Origin: Alitta virens
Taxonomy: Eukaryota > Annelida > Polychaeta > Phyllodocida > Nereididae
Reading direction: 5' to 3'
Length of the DNA: 64,000 nucleotides
Assembly (NCBI GenBank): GCA_932294295.1
Contig: OW028575.1
Location: 14,636,058-14,700,057 of the forward strand
Positions 12,701-27,700 of this stretch are shown here, one piece after another; position 1 is the stretch's first letter, and every line of letters begins with the position of its first letter. The notes below the pieces were generated by a model. That model had not been told where the DNA came from, did not search any database, and saw nothing but the letters and a program-made list of their open reading frames with translations. The position numbers and the translations under genes were made by a program.

Positions 12701-15700
12701 AGCGATGCACTGTAGGGCATTGTGGACCTCCCCAAAGCAACCGAAGATATCAGTGTCGGGAACGGAGTCCAAGTCAATAGGGACTCCATTGCACATCAAT
12801 TGTTGACACTTGGCACTCACATTTCTCATCTGACAGCATTCTGAATACAACAGAAAACACAAAAACTCCAGCACCCAATTGTTGCATAAAGTTAAAAAAA
12901 TACGGCTCAAGTCTAATATAAACCGGTGACATCATATGCTTGGGTGCAACTGATGATGTCACAAACAAATTACTACTTGATGTTTTTATATATTTTTTCC
13001 TTTCTTGGGGTGTGTCGCCACTAAACTAAAAAGTATGGTCCAAATCACATTATATTTTATAATAATAAACCGAATCACTACAATGTTACTACACCATTGG
13101 CACTATTTAAGTTAGACAACAAGAGTCAACAAAGAAAAACTATAGAATTACCCATTGTGGTTTGGTAATCTTCACTAGGTGAGCCTGAATTTGGAATTGT
13201 GGCTGAAAAAAAAAGAAGTGAATTGCAATCAAAAAGTAATATACTTTATGGGCGTCACTACTGATGATACAATAATGACAGATATCACATTTCAAGAATA
13301 ATTCTTCAAAATGGACAATATGCACTTTTTCAAGGCAACTTTTAATTATCAAGAAACAATTGAGACAATGGTAATCGGAAAACAAGACGCTATCACCTGA
13401 AAGCTTAATAAACAAATGCAAAAATGTGCCTATCAGTTAACCAAATAACTTGAGAAAAATACTATTCTTACCAGCGTTTCCATAAAATTCAGCCACATAG
13501 GATGGTAAACTAGAACCATGGATTCCAATGGACACAACATAAACCATATACATTTTGCTCGGATCAAGATTTCTCCATATGTATAGAGGACTGGTTATTA
13601 ATTCACTCTGTAAAAAACATAACATGTTATAACATTCTGAATTTTTAGTATCATGAATTTGTAAATATTTAATGCGACAACTTGTGTTGTATGTACATAA
13701 CTTACAGATCTATAGTGTGAACCAGATTGTTCCTTAAAAAACACTCTATAACCCTTCACATCATTGAACAGATTGGTGTCTTGGTCTGGAGGTGGGTCCC
13801 AAACTATGATGACGGAGTTGGTGTTTATGTTGTCAACTCTTAGGTGGCTGGGAGGACCTGGTAGAAGGGCTGAAATAATGTTGTAAAGAAAAGGTTAATA
13901 TTATTATTATCATTAAGTAGGCAATTTAAGGAGCTATATATTTTGTCATATTTAGCATGTACACAACTGCCATAGCTTGCATATACACGCACATTTTTCT
14001 CATGATTGACCTGTATAATGTACTTTCTGACATATACATGCACGCGTGCATGTAGTATTGCTCGCACGCGCAATTCGTGTATATGCAACTTATGTCATAC
14101 CACGCATCCGTGTTCATACAACAACGCACAGTATAACAGTGGATGGATTAATTGCCACGAGTGGAGCTATATGCAACAACTAGCTAGACAGCGTGATTTG
14201 ACTATTCATGTGATTCAATACATGCTCTCTGATGATGCAATGACCAACTTAAAACAAAAATTGGGTTGAAACATCAAGAATTAGTGCGACATATATTAGC
14301 TCATGACACATGTGCTGATAACGAACATTCTGGCACTGTTTATATTATGTCATCACATCTTGACCCACGCGTGTAGTTGATAAAAATTTTATTTTATATC
14401 TTACTTCAATGCACCCCATCCAAAACACAATCACAATTAAATATTAGGCATAGCTACATTTTTCTCATGTCTGTGAGAAACACTTTTTGCCTTTGCCTAG
14501 ACCTTTGGCCTTGGCCTATATTCAGAAACTGCTAATTTTTTCCCTTGGCCTTCTCACCTGACTTTCTTTAACTAAAGAGTTCATCTTTAACTCACCTGAA
14601 GATATTGAAGGAGTGCAGAAATTCAACTGGCAATTACTTGGCTTCTATACATGATAGAACAATGTGGTTTTTTTCTGATTAGTTCATTTGCAACATTCTT
14701 ATCATCTATACTGATTAAAACAATAAAAAATACACTAATACGAATGTGCGTACTTATACGTACACGGGTGCCAGTTATGTTACATACACGAGTGTTAGGG
14801 AGTGCACATACCCGAATGTTGTGCGAGTAAAAACATATCCACGAGCGAAAACATATCCACGAGCGAGAAATTGTATATACACGAACGTGCGTGGATTGCA
14901 AAAACGAGCAAAATATATATATGAATTTAAGACATATTCCTGATATTTTAAAACTACAGCTGCACTTGACAATTAAGGAAACCTTTTTTCGAGCATTAAT
15001 CCTAAGTAATCCCATTATTGTACGTAATGCTATATGCAAGTGGCATGTTCAAATGGAGTGACTGCTGAATTTACAAATAACATCCACTAACCTTGTCCCT
15101 CCATATAACATGCAGCAACGTCCGATGCCCTTTCTAAACATTCTTCATGCATCACGTCAAAAACATCTGGTGTTTTGTTCATGCAGAAATCAAAACAGTG
15201 ATCGGGCACCATTCGCCGGCGACAACAAGGTACATGGTTCCTTCCATCTGTTGGCAAAAAAGTTGACAGAAATTAGATTTAAAGACGAGACATGGTAAAA
15301 ATGGCTGCAAACGCGGTACATGGCAAATATGCCAATGACATATTTGCATATAGAATTATTAAGATCTTGTCTACAACTAAAATATGGAAGGCTTGGATTT
15401 ATAACCATGAATAGATATGAAACCTACGTTAAGATGCCATTATCATGTAATATTGATGCATTGCACCCAAAAGCTTAACTAATAACACACAAAGCATATC
15501 AAAATGTTGTTGCACCTAAACATCAGGTATTGCTTTTTGCAAACTTGAATTTTGTTCATTGCATTCGGGAAAAAGCAAGCAGTATCATAGAGTGTTTTTT
15601 TAGCTCTGCAATTTCAAACATGACAGACTTTCACTTGGAGTGAGCAAAAATCAACATACAATTTCCACATTTCGAAACACATGAACATGTCTCATAAATA

Positions 15701-18700
15701 TTGTAATGCACATTTCAGAACATATTGTGCTTAAAGTCAATATTGAGTTGAGCATAATTCAAAAACTAGGCATCCATCTAATGGTATGTGACAGGCAAAT
15801 GTGTATACAATACATGCTGTATGCACCAGACTGTGTAGTATGTACCCCACTGAGCCTAATTGAAAATCTCTCAGGGGGATAAAATTCAAATTGCCTGATT
15901 GGCACATGCCACCGTACACAATATAGCACCTAATGCATGATTAATGTAGCCCGTCAGCTGAGTGTTCCTGCTGATCAATTTAAGATGACAATTTAAGCGG
16001 CAAACCTGAACCACACTTGAGAAGTCTGACAAGATCCGAGACACAATTATCCGAGTCGAAGTCAGTTGGCGTGGTGCTTGGATTGCACGCTGGAAGACAA
16101 GCTTGTGACACGCCTTCCTGTCGACAACATTCTGAAAGGATTAAACATTATGCTTAAAACAAGAATATTACGTCACATTACAGAACTGGCAGATGGGTCA
16201 TTCCATGCCAAATCAACCAAATATTAGAAAGTGCCCCAGGTGACCCCTTCAAAATATTCTGAAAAAAATCATAGGTATCCTCCTACCAGCCACATGGACA
16301 AAGTTTCAAAAATTAAAGAAAATACTGTGAAATTTTAAAGGGGCAGTATCTCAAAAAAGTATTGCAGATACCTTACATTTTGGCGTTGTCCACGTGGCTG
16401 GTAGAAGAGTAACAATGAATTTTTCCAAAATTTTCTGAGGGGGTCACCTTGGACCCCTGGTTGATTTGGAATGGAATGACCCAGATAGATTATTAATGAG
16501 GAAAGTGGTGTACAAGGAATAGTTTCATTGAGTAATGTATCAAATGGGTTGAAGACTAAAATGACCTTCAGTTCTCAGTTGGAAAAACTAGTTTTACAAC
16601 TACATACCTGTAAAATCAACTGCTTTAGTGGGATCTCCCCGCTGTGGTACATATCCTGTAAAAAATACAACACAAAAGTTAATATCTATCACGCTCAGGT
16701 TTTATGAAAAATAAAAAGGATGGTGTGCATGGTGTGTGCACTGCAGTGATGACCAGACTATGTCACACTGGAAAGGAACTTCTGAATATAACAGAATGTA
16801 TTGTTGAGAGTTCTCTATGACAAGGAGTTATATTAAGTCCAGTCTGCCATTTCATCCATAGAAAGGTTGGTGTCATATTATCTGTGACAAGATAATATAG
16901 GATCTAGCAAAGCTAATGTTGTCGCAAATGGCATTTCAGAAATTCAGCTTTTGAAATATAATACTGATCATTGACGAAGCGGAACTGAGTCGAAAATGTC
17001 TGTCTACAATGTTGAAGGTTGTCTGTTCTGAGTGCATTAGCACATGGTGAATTATCAAATTTAATGAAATGATACTATAGTGATACTATAGTGCTGTCAT
17101 GATCACACAATATTGCATCTTTTGCATGGTCACTAATGTTAATCAATACAATTCAACAATTTTAAAGAGGCTAAGACAGAGACAAGATTAAAGAATATTG
17201 GTCTTTTCTGAAGGTGCTGGATAAGAGTAAAAAAAGTCTGACAACTTACAAATAATTAATGTTTCAACGTGTCAATGGATTATACGCATCAACCACAAGC
17301 TCACATTTATTCCCTACAGCGACCATGGTTTTTCTTACATGGTTTTTCTTACATTACCTGCAATATTGACGGTGTGGGTCCGGCTGACCAGTGTCCCATC
17401 AACTTTGCACTGATAATGTCCCACCATCTGCTCATTCATCATCTTCAGCTGCAGGGCATACCCGTTCCCTCGACCTGAAAATAAATAAAAAAGAGACATA
17501 TATATGAATTTCCAATAGCGACTAGTTCTGTGTCACCACTGGTTATGCCAATGTGGTTCTCTTACAAAGAAATGTAGATATGGTTATGTAATAGCAACAT
17601 GAAAGCACGGTATACTTAAATCACCAAATACTCATTAGAAAAAGAAAAAATAGCTTCATTCATCGGGAAAAATTCACAAGATTTAATTGGAACTCTACCT
17701 CTGCAGTTAACTGTAAAATATACTGTATGGTAGACTGTGGAAATTTGTATTTGATAGGTAATGATAATTCAAGCTCAGGTTTAGACTGATAAACTTCCAC
17801 TTGATATTATAAGCTGAAAAAGACCCCACTAGTCTCTTGTATCGAACTACATTTATACAGTCTTACAGCCATCAATCACAATCAGTCAATGTCTGACTGG
17901 AGAATTGTACCCTGGACTTCATGCATGAGAAGTGTGTACCACATATCTGTCATAATGTCTATCATATCATACAGTCACTCACAGTGCTAAGGAAATAACA
18001 TTGCTGTTACTACTGTGCTCAACTGTTAATTACATACTGCACAATATATATATTATATAAAACCACAATCTTTCACACCAAGTAGAAACGCTAAATGTGT
18101 AAATATGATGTAATTCTGTGTCATGTTGTACAGCTACAACTTCCAAAATGTATGTTAGGATTGGTAGGTATTTTCCCCTCTTTGCAATATCATATCTACT
18201 GCTGACATAATTCTTCATAGCCAAATGTGATGATATGGCACCAGGAGCAAAGTAGACAGAAAATAAATATCAGCAAGATGGGACACAGAAAGTGATTACA
18301 ACCAGGAGTCACAAATTAGGAATCAAAATTTGAGCAACGGCTACAGACGTAAATCTTCTTAGGTTTTAATAGATGTTCGTGCACAAAAAAGACCAAAATA
18401 CCCACAGAATCACATTATGTCACGAATGATCCCATATTTACAATTAAGTTATCAAAGCTCGAAACCACGTACACTGTACGTCATTTTAGAAGCATGCAAG
18501 TTGCTTTAACATTAACCAGATAGCTGCATTGCCAAGTGAGTATGATATAGATACGAGTGTGAGTTATATATGAGCTTTTCAAGATGTAAAAGAAAGAATT
18601 GGTATATTGTGCATGTATAGTTTATCACACCTCCAAATGTTTGTAACACTTAACGTTGTCATAGCACTACATGTCAATTATTGTTAATGTTATGCTTTAT

Positions 18701-21700
18701 GACTCAAATTATGAGGATACTGACTGCAGCCAAAAGTAATGAACCTACTTATTTAGAGAATGATCAAATACAAAAGCTATTATGATGAGTGCTAGGGGTG
18801 TTTCTAAGTGCACAGGGCAAGGGGTTGTGCCCCAAGCAATCACAGCTCAGGGAATAGAACCTCCTGATGCAAGAGGGCAATGAGATGACGTTTCGCCCAA
18901 GGGACGATTCGGCCTCTGTAGAAACGGCCATTTATCCGTCCTTGCTATCTACCCACTTGCTAAATAGTGGCCTGTGTGGGTTAGTGACCTGGCCAATTCC
19001 CAACAACAACAAAGACCATTGCTAACAAACGGTAGTAAAGAATGCTGGGGACATTACATGGTATTAAATGTCACTATATGCAAGGGAATCTCAGATGTAG
19101 GGACGAACGAGTTTCATGCACAGCCATATATACAAAACCGGCAGCATGTACGTAGGCTACTGTTAAAGTGATACTCCTTGAATCCCATGTAGAAAATATG
19201 GCCTCAACTAAATTCCCAGAGTTAATGCCATTACACTCTTGTATATGACAACAGATTTCTACCACAAGCAGTCACTGCAAACTATTGTGAGTACTTTCTG
19301 GGAGAAAAGAAATGGGTCAATTTTTAGATAGATTCAAGGAGTATCACTTTAAGTGCACTTTGCTTACCATGTGAATATAGTTACCAAGCAAATAGTATCA
19401 AGATAAAAAACAAAATCGTTCAAGCATGGCCCTTGAATAGTGCCTGGAACATGAAAGGAACCTGGGACCTTCAGAAGAGCTGAAGCCACCCAGAAGATAC
19501 AGAACTAATACATCAAGTTCACGATTTTCAAACGGTACTGAGCATGTTAACACAACCTTGTATATGTTGCATTGCCTGCTATGGCTTGTCAAAGTCATGA
19601 AGGAGTAGGCCTATATACATTCAGGAAGCAAGAAGTAAGCGGGACTTCAGAGAAAATCATTGGAGGTAAATGTGTTCACAAACTGCATGGTGAGATAGTT
19701 GCAGCATAAGACCTGTGTCCTTCGAAGCTTCATGAATCTCCCAAGGACACTATTGGAGTTCTAAACTTCCAAAGGACCCCCCCCCCCCCCGCACCCCACA
19801 CACACACCATTCTGCATTCCACTTTTTTCTACTGAGCACTAATGGCCTAACTTCAAAACCATTCGCAGATTCTCAGAGCGTTTGGCGACCAGTCCTTTCG
19901 AGTGAATGACAACCCAGCACTGACAAGCACTTCCCTTCAATCCCCAAGTCATGGCCCAATTCCTCTCCCCCATTAGAAGGAATTTCCGACTACTTCTTTA
20001 TGCCAGTGCACTAGCGGTACACAAGCTGAGAAGGCCACATAGAAAACTGCTTCTATGATGCTTTTGTGCACATTACCACAGCTGACATAAAGGGCTCTAT
20101 CCATCATTGAAGAGTGCACTAAAAAGGCCTAATTATATCATCTGAACTGGGCAGTTTTATGCAATCTGGCTGGCTACCCTATCCGTCTTTGTCTCCTTGC
20201 CACTGGTCTGAAACTAAGTCATCTTATTTAAAAGACCACCTGCCTGCAGCAGATATGATGATGAGATGATAAGGCTTAAGAGTGTACATCATGTTAAACA
20301 TTTACCCACCCCATAGGTGGGTTTTTTTTTTTTACTTGAATCGGCATAGGCATCAAGCACAAGGCACCACCAACAATATCCCCAGCTGAGATAAAGCTCA
20401 TAAAGAGTTTCCAGGCCGGGGATCAAACCTCACACCTGGCCCATGTGATGACTGGTTGATGCCCTAACCACTAGGCCACCCAGCTGCTCAAAGTCAGTCT
20501 CGATCTCTCCTCCAGTCTGTTAAGTCTTTTTCCTCCCCAGTTTTGAACTGTTCTTCGCCTCCGTGGAGTTGTCTGGTTAGTATGTTTGTCCCTGCTAGGG
20601 CATATCACATTTTCATGTGCCTGCCGTACCCTGCGGCACGGGAATAATCGACTTTATCTTTCCCTAAGAGAAAGAAACATACATTGAAATCTAGAATCTA
20701 AAACAATAATGTCACTACATCATTTTCAATAATACCACTATCAAGAAGTCAACAAACTAAGCTATCACAGCAGATTCCATAGATTCGGAAACTAAACTCT
20801 AAAGGACGTTAATATGTATCATGGACACTCCCCGATTGGCTAAGGCAGCCACCCAACCAAAGGCAGTCCTGGATTTACAGGACCTTATGAATTCTGCTGT
20901 AGCAACAATCCCAACCAGCAAGGACCTCAGTTGTGCAGCACTTAATTTTGATAACACTACAAGCAAGCAATTCAATACACAGCATACTGGCCTTGTTGGC
21001 AAAGCACTCGATTCAGAATTTAAAACAACATTTAAAAATTTGAAAACCCTTTTGATAAATCGCCATTCCTAATGATCATTATGAATGGGACTGACAGGGG
21101 AATAAAGAGGCCAATCATTTTTCCATTCCTTGACAAGATTATTTAATGAACTAATTAATTGATAATTCTCAACTTGTCTCATTGTCAATTACTGTCGCCT
21201 CGCAGCCAATTCTTTACAGTGATTGATGGTAATTAAAGCGAGACATCCATCTTGGCTTAACAAGGCAATATTAGCTCTTCTGCCATGGTCACAATTTAAG
21301 CTTCTTATTTCCTTACTTAAAAGCCAAACCCAACTTCATAGGACTTTCAAGTTCGCCCACATCATTTGATACAATCATAGATGTCTGAGAACCATTGTCA
21401 TTGCCTGACTGACTCCCAATTGCTTTTGCGAATCCAGAATAAGCAGAAGAGCCTTAAACATAGTTTACAAAGATCCCATCAGCTCTATTACATTGTGTGA
21501 GCAACCACCCAAGTGTTTGTCTCTTATTTTAGCAAAGAACAAATTTGTTTTACGTGGTATTAAAACAAGCTGAAACATAGCGCCTAGATTCTCTAGCATT
21601 TCATCAGGTTTGACTTCCATTTGCCCCAGCGATTTTAAAATAATTCCATTAATAATGTATTTTATCAGTTGCTACTGGCAGACGTAATGACGAGCTGACA

Positions 21701-24700
21701 GGGATTGTCTATTCAAATCAGAATAGCTGGTATGACAAGCCAAACAGGTTTACTGCATCTTTCTATCTAAAGCACATCGACTTCAAGCTGTAAAATATCC
21801 CTGTAAAATATCTCAGTTATGACATCAAAATGGCACTGGAAGTTTACTATAAAGCATTCAACGTATTTATGTTCATATGCTTCTTGGGATAAAATGTAGT
21901 GATACTTCCTTCAGGCAAGATTCTTGTATATGATGCCTGGAACTATTATCATAACCTAATGACTTTTCAGCTTATAGTTCAATCATTTTTTTATTTTTTT
22001 ATTCACCACTATATTTAACAAAATTATACATAATCAACATAAAAATAAAAATAATTCAGTGGAGGAGGACCCTCTTAAGGGTTATACTTTTTCTGGGGAG
22101 ACCCTGCTTGCTCATAAATTATGAAGAGACTGATGCACCAGGGGCCCAGTCAGCACACCCCATGATGAATCTGAGCCTCTTGTGACGTATGGGGCTGGAC
22201 CACAAAGAGTCTGTCTATGACCACAATTGTCTCGCATCAAAGTCCTTCATTCATCACACAAAATTTCCTTGACGACATAAAAACAGATATTGTGACCCTT
22301 GCAACGACCGTTGCCAAGGCTACCGCGCACTTTATTACGTTCTCTGTAGCGTTATGAGTCGTCATCAACCACGTTTTGCTTATAGCTTATCCTTCTGACG
22401 TTTATCTGACTGTATTATGGTGTTTTAGGCATTGTGTTGTCACACAGACAATCATAGGTTACAATAACCCACCATGCGGCAATCCCCTTCCTTCTAGACA
22501 GAGTTACAAATAATGGTGTCAGTGCCAAGAACTCATAGCATTACAATCTCCATTGGACCACCAGGCACTAAAACTTGATTCGCCTTGAATATGGTTACTG
22601 TTACACCAATCCTCGTTTACTTTCTGTGGTCATTCTCATTTAGACCAAAATATATTCAATAAATTCCTAATACCACTGGATTAATCATCTTGTCAGGTAT
22701 GAGCTGAGGTTTTTTTAAAAATGCACCAATTTTGCAAAGTTTGCACCAGAAGTGAGAAATGCAATTTCAGAAGGCAGGGCTTCCTTATCGAACGTGTGAC
22801 CTAAAACGGGCAGTGACAAACTTTATAAAAACTCAAACTGGCCTAATGCAAGATAAAATACAACTACAGCTTTGAAATGAACATTCCTCATGGAACTGCA
22901 GCATTAGTGCTGCAAATTGGTGCCACAGAATCCATGGAAAGACAGCTGATATCCTATCACCCCTTCCAGTTTGGGTTTTAAGCAGCATATCACTAAACTA
23001 CAGCAAATGTCAATGTGGCGCAATACTCATGCATGGGGCATCATGCACTTTAAGCAGCTGCATTGAAAAGATAACAACTTGTAATGCGTGAGAAGCCCAG
23101 CTAAGCTTTATCTCCATGAAATGTAATGCATATTCACACAACTTCTTCCAAGTTGAAATTATTTCAAAGTCACAGAATCGACTTATGTCTTTCGAGAGTT
23201 GTTTCTAAATTTCATTTTCTTTCAAGTCCAATCCCTCACTCCTGTTCAGTGCTGTAGTTTTATCAAATACTTTGGTTTTATTATTTGAAACTAGTCAGTC
23301 AAAACACTACCTTAAAAATTATAAGGTCTCGATTTCTCAACGCTATTGGGTCTGAAGGAAAGTCAGATTATATAACCAGCTGTCAGAGGAAGACATTATG
23401 ATGAGATGACAATGCTTGGAGTCCACATCATGTTACACATTTACCCCATGGGTGGAGTCTTTTACTTGCCTCATATATAAAATAAATATAAGTAACTTTT
23501 CCAGCCTCTAAGATATACATGAAATATGCATGATGCATTTACCTCGCCATTCACCATGCTCATGTGTAATACTCATGTGTAATACTCATGTGTAATACTC
23601 ATGTGTAATACTCATGTGTAATACTATGTATGTATGTCATCATTGCATCGCATTGGCAAATGTAACCAAGCACTTCTTTACAATTCTCATTTCCTCTGCT
23701 TTCTGACAGTCTCCATATTTGTTTTCTTCAAAAGAAATATAGAAGAATTGCGCATTTTGTACTTCCATATCTGTGAAATTCCGTGCTGCTCCATTTAGAA
23801 CACGAACTCATGCAATAATAATATCATGGTTCCTAAGCATCTGCCAACAAGGCAATTGTTAGCATGGGAACGAGGCTGACAGCAACACGTGACGATTGTT
23901 GAATGATAGCGCCTCCTTTGACAGAGAGCATCCTATTGTTATTTGTCAAGAAGATACATGCTCCAAAAAAACCCATTCAATATTTATGCCTCTAGTGAAT
24001 ACTTAATAATAACTGCCAGATTTGCTTACAGGACAAACCCAAGAGGTATGGAAACGTGCCATTCAGATACAAAGCCCATGTGACAGTGTGTATGTTAGTA
24101 GTTTCATGCCCAAAAAATACAAAATGAAAGTAAATTGTATGGAATGATGGATTGGTGATGAAATGCCAGTTGATTCTTTTGTAGCCTAGATAATATTGTT
24201 TCATGACCTACTGACTGTGTTTGCGGTTTTCGTAATTTCTTTTTATAGGGGGTGAACGAGTGGTGGCGTATTTTTGTTTGGGGAACGAGGAGGTAACAAA
24301 AAAGTTAGAAGTTACTAAGTATTCTAATTTTGTAATAAATTAATCCATACTATCCCAAATACTTTCTCGTTTGCAGTGTGTTCCATATTCACGGATGCCT
24401 TAAACGGCGTAAAAAAAAAATTCTTTGGAATTACTACTTTAACAATAACTTCACTTACACTCCCCAAGGTCAAATCAAAGAGGACCTGATGGCGAGAATG
24501 TGATAAATGAAGGTCAGATGAGCAGAATGAGAGGGCAGGGTGCACCTAGTGTCATGCTCCTAATGAGGTCCTTTGGCTTGATTAGTCACCATGGGCTTAA
24601 TGAGCACAGATTGATGAGGGGGTGGATCAAGGGCCCACTATGTTGGACCCTTTGGGACTACTAAGGGGACCACTGAGGTGGACCACTTGCTCCAGCTAAA

Positions 24701-27700
24701 TTACTAACCACCCATGTGGGCCTGTGCACGACCAAATGTTCATTAAGCGACCAATGGCCAAGCAGACTGACCGCTGGCCATCCTATGGAGGACCCAGGTG
24801 GAGTGACGGACCTCTGACCCACTCAACAGCACTGTGGGGAAGGCCACTCCCATCTACTTAAAATCAGAGCATGCAATGAGAGTGGTAAGATTCCGATCGT
24901 TGACTTCATCTGTACAAATCTTCAATTCATAAAACGTACATAGAAATGCATATAAAATTGTCATATTGTAACAATAAACTGTGATATAAATAAACGCATT
25001 AGTTGATACTAGGTAATTGAAGTAAACTCCTGACTAGACAATAGCTAGGTATTTTTACCATCGACTTTCTTGAAAGCGAGCTCTCTTAGCTTGACATTCT
25101 CTGTTGCCAATTACCGGCTTCTTAAATGCAGCTTTTCAACCATCCAGAAACATCATTAGGAAAAGTAGAATTCTGACTTTTACAATAACATTGAATTTCT
25201 TTAGAATATTTACATAGTCAACTTCCGCTTTATTAACAAAACTATTTGCAGCACTACCATTAGACAATGGGACGAAGGGTAAAAAATATCGATAATTGAG
25301 ACTGGTTTGTACCATAAAATGTGTACTTCATCTGACAGTTAACAAAGCTAATATAACATATAAGTACTACATATAGGAAGCACATGGGATGCATCTTAGG
25401 TTATGGAGTCACAAAAACTAAAATCCCGCTTAGGCCCATACGGCATATTGCTCGATACGTTTTTGTTGGGTAAAAAGTATCTGCAATCCACAAAATATTC
25501 ACTTTGCTTCATACACTTCCATTTCGATACCTTACATCAGTATTGCATCAGCATAAGCCAAAGAAATACAATATCCTGGCTTTAGAAACATCTCAAATTA
25601 AAGTGGAGGAATTTCAAATCACAAGGTGGATGGAGCAAGAATGCTTACATCCAGTCTTTATCCCTATTTATGCCAAGGAATATAAACCACAGCAGGGCTG
25701 TTAGGAGATGAGAAGCTGCGCAAAAACTCGCACCATTTCATGGCTCCCCAGGAACCAAAGACCCTCCAGCCTGCTCTTAAAATATTCCTAAATTGGCCTG
25801 GGTGATGCTACTGGGTACCCGTTTAATAGTTCTCCCCGGAAAACCCTGCCAGACTGGCATACAGACTGCAGGGAAGGAATCGAATGCTGAGGACTTCACT
25901 AGGTATAGTTGGTGGTCACAACACATTAAGACGTAGACCTTACTGAAAACTTTACATTTTTATATAAAGTTATTTTATACATAAGGAAAAAGTAAAATCA
26001 AATTTATATTCACTGTGTTCTAAAAAAGTTCACATAACATGAAGTGCAGCAAGTCTTTCATAAAGAAAATAAATGTGGATTGACAGACTATGTTTGCATA
26101 TCCCAGGCTTCTTTTTAATTCACCATAATTTTTACTTTTTTAAGCTCATACTTCCCACTGAGCTCGTAGCACTAGGTATACTGAACAGCAGTGTAAAATC
26201 TGCAGAGGTTATCAATTTACATCAGTGCGAGTCAACAAAATGTCACTGGGGGCGCCTTAACACCCTTCATTACTTAACACTAGATGGAGCTGGTCACACG
26301 GTGGGGGTAAAAAAGAGTGCGTTAAAGCATGGCACAAGACACAAATACCCCACAGGGTGTTCAGCAGTGCATGACTGGAAAATCTTTCTGATTATCCCCT
26401 CTAGGCACCATCAGGACTGCCATCTTTTACACTTGAAGGGCGAAAATAGAACATTTTACGACAACATGTAGCTACTGGTTAGATTTACGACATCCCTATG
26501 TACATAAAAGCACACGGCACACTCAGGCCACACTTCGGGGAGATGTTATGTGGCAATGAGGAAATGCATGCAGGTGGGAAATGCTTTGTAGTGCCTGGGA
26601 ACTTCGCCATGAATACAACTGAATATGCTTGGTATTCTAAATGACCTTGCAATATCGACCTTGCAGTATTTTTGGATAAATGTTGAACTTCTACCCACAT
26701 TACTTCATGTGCTGGTACACAGGGGACCCCATACAAATATATATTGGCCTAAATATATACTAGTGACTGATAGAACATGGCCTGTTCCAGTACATAGAGC
26801 TACATTTAAATTTCGGAAGTTGCTGTCAGGTGAGTAGATTAATAAGGTCTAGTAGCCTATTAGTAAAATAAAAATATATATTGGCCTAAATATATATTTG
26901 TGACTGACAGACCATGGCCTGTTCCAGTACATAGAACTACATTTAAATTTGGAAGTTGCTGTCAGGTGAATAGATTAAGAAGATCTAGTAGCCTATTAGT
27001 TCACTGGCGACAACAATCCTTACTACCTGCCAGTAAAATCGGTGTTGGTCTATGTAGTGTAGCTCCACAAACCAACTGAATTCTCCTCAATGCATCTCAT
27101 CATGCTTATTCAAGGCCGTCCCACTGACGATAGCTATTTACCTGATCCTTTACAATGTGATTTTTCAGAAGAAACAAGAAAATGACTTACCTAATGGCTG
27201 CAAAATGTCATAATGCATATCTCCAGTGAGGATGGTGTAATTCACAGAGATCTGCACGTGGTGATCCAGGAACCACCAGGACACCTGCAAAGAGACAGAA
27301 TAACGTACATTATACCATACAGAAAAGTACATTGAAGACTCAAGCAACACTAGAAAACAGTTGTCAGAACAACATGGTTGACCAACAGGGTTGACCAACG
27401 AATAGAATGACCAGTAAGTGACAATCCAAGAATGTCGAACTTGACTACACTTCCATTGTATTACAATATTACAAAGAATGTCCACATTAATTTGATCAAA
27501 TTTGTTAATAAAAAGCATAAAACAGTGCGAAGGGACAGAAATCGTATCAATAAACTAAACCCAAATTTTCTAATGGATAATGACCCCTCCCAAAAACACT
27601 TGACTGACTGTTAGCTGTTTCTCCTTTTGTAATATACATTGTATATGCTGTTGGCCCTATAGAACATATGACTATGATGAAGGTTACGGAAAAGGAGTAT

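Larger units (their letters stand above)
17475..27190. other. Intron 3 (9.7 kb), repeat-rich
   Basis: Contains the TTAA-flanked element at 19163, a 14-C run at 19777, a SINE at 20190, a fold-back copy near 20780, a SINE fragment at 23380, a 13-bp tandem array at 23559 and a 137-bp duplication ending at 27000. The segment 24545-24860 is relatively GC-rich with many ggacc words. No nested gene was recognised on either strand. Confidence 0.5.

Noticed and set aside
23559..23623. CRISPR-like repeat array
   Set aside because: The 13-bp units are directly adjacent with no spacers, in an animal intron. It is a simple tandem repeat.
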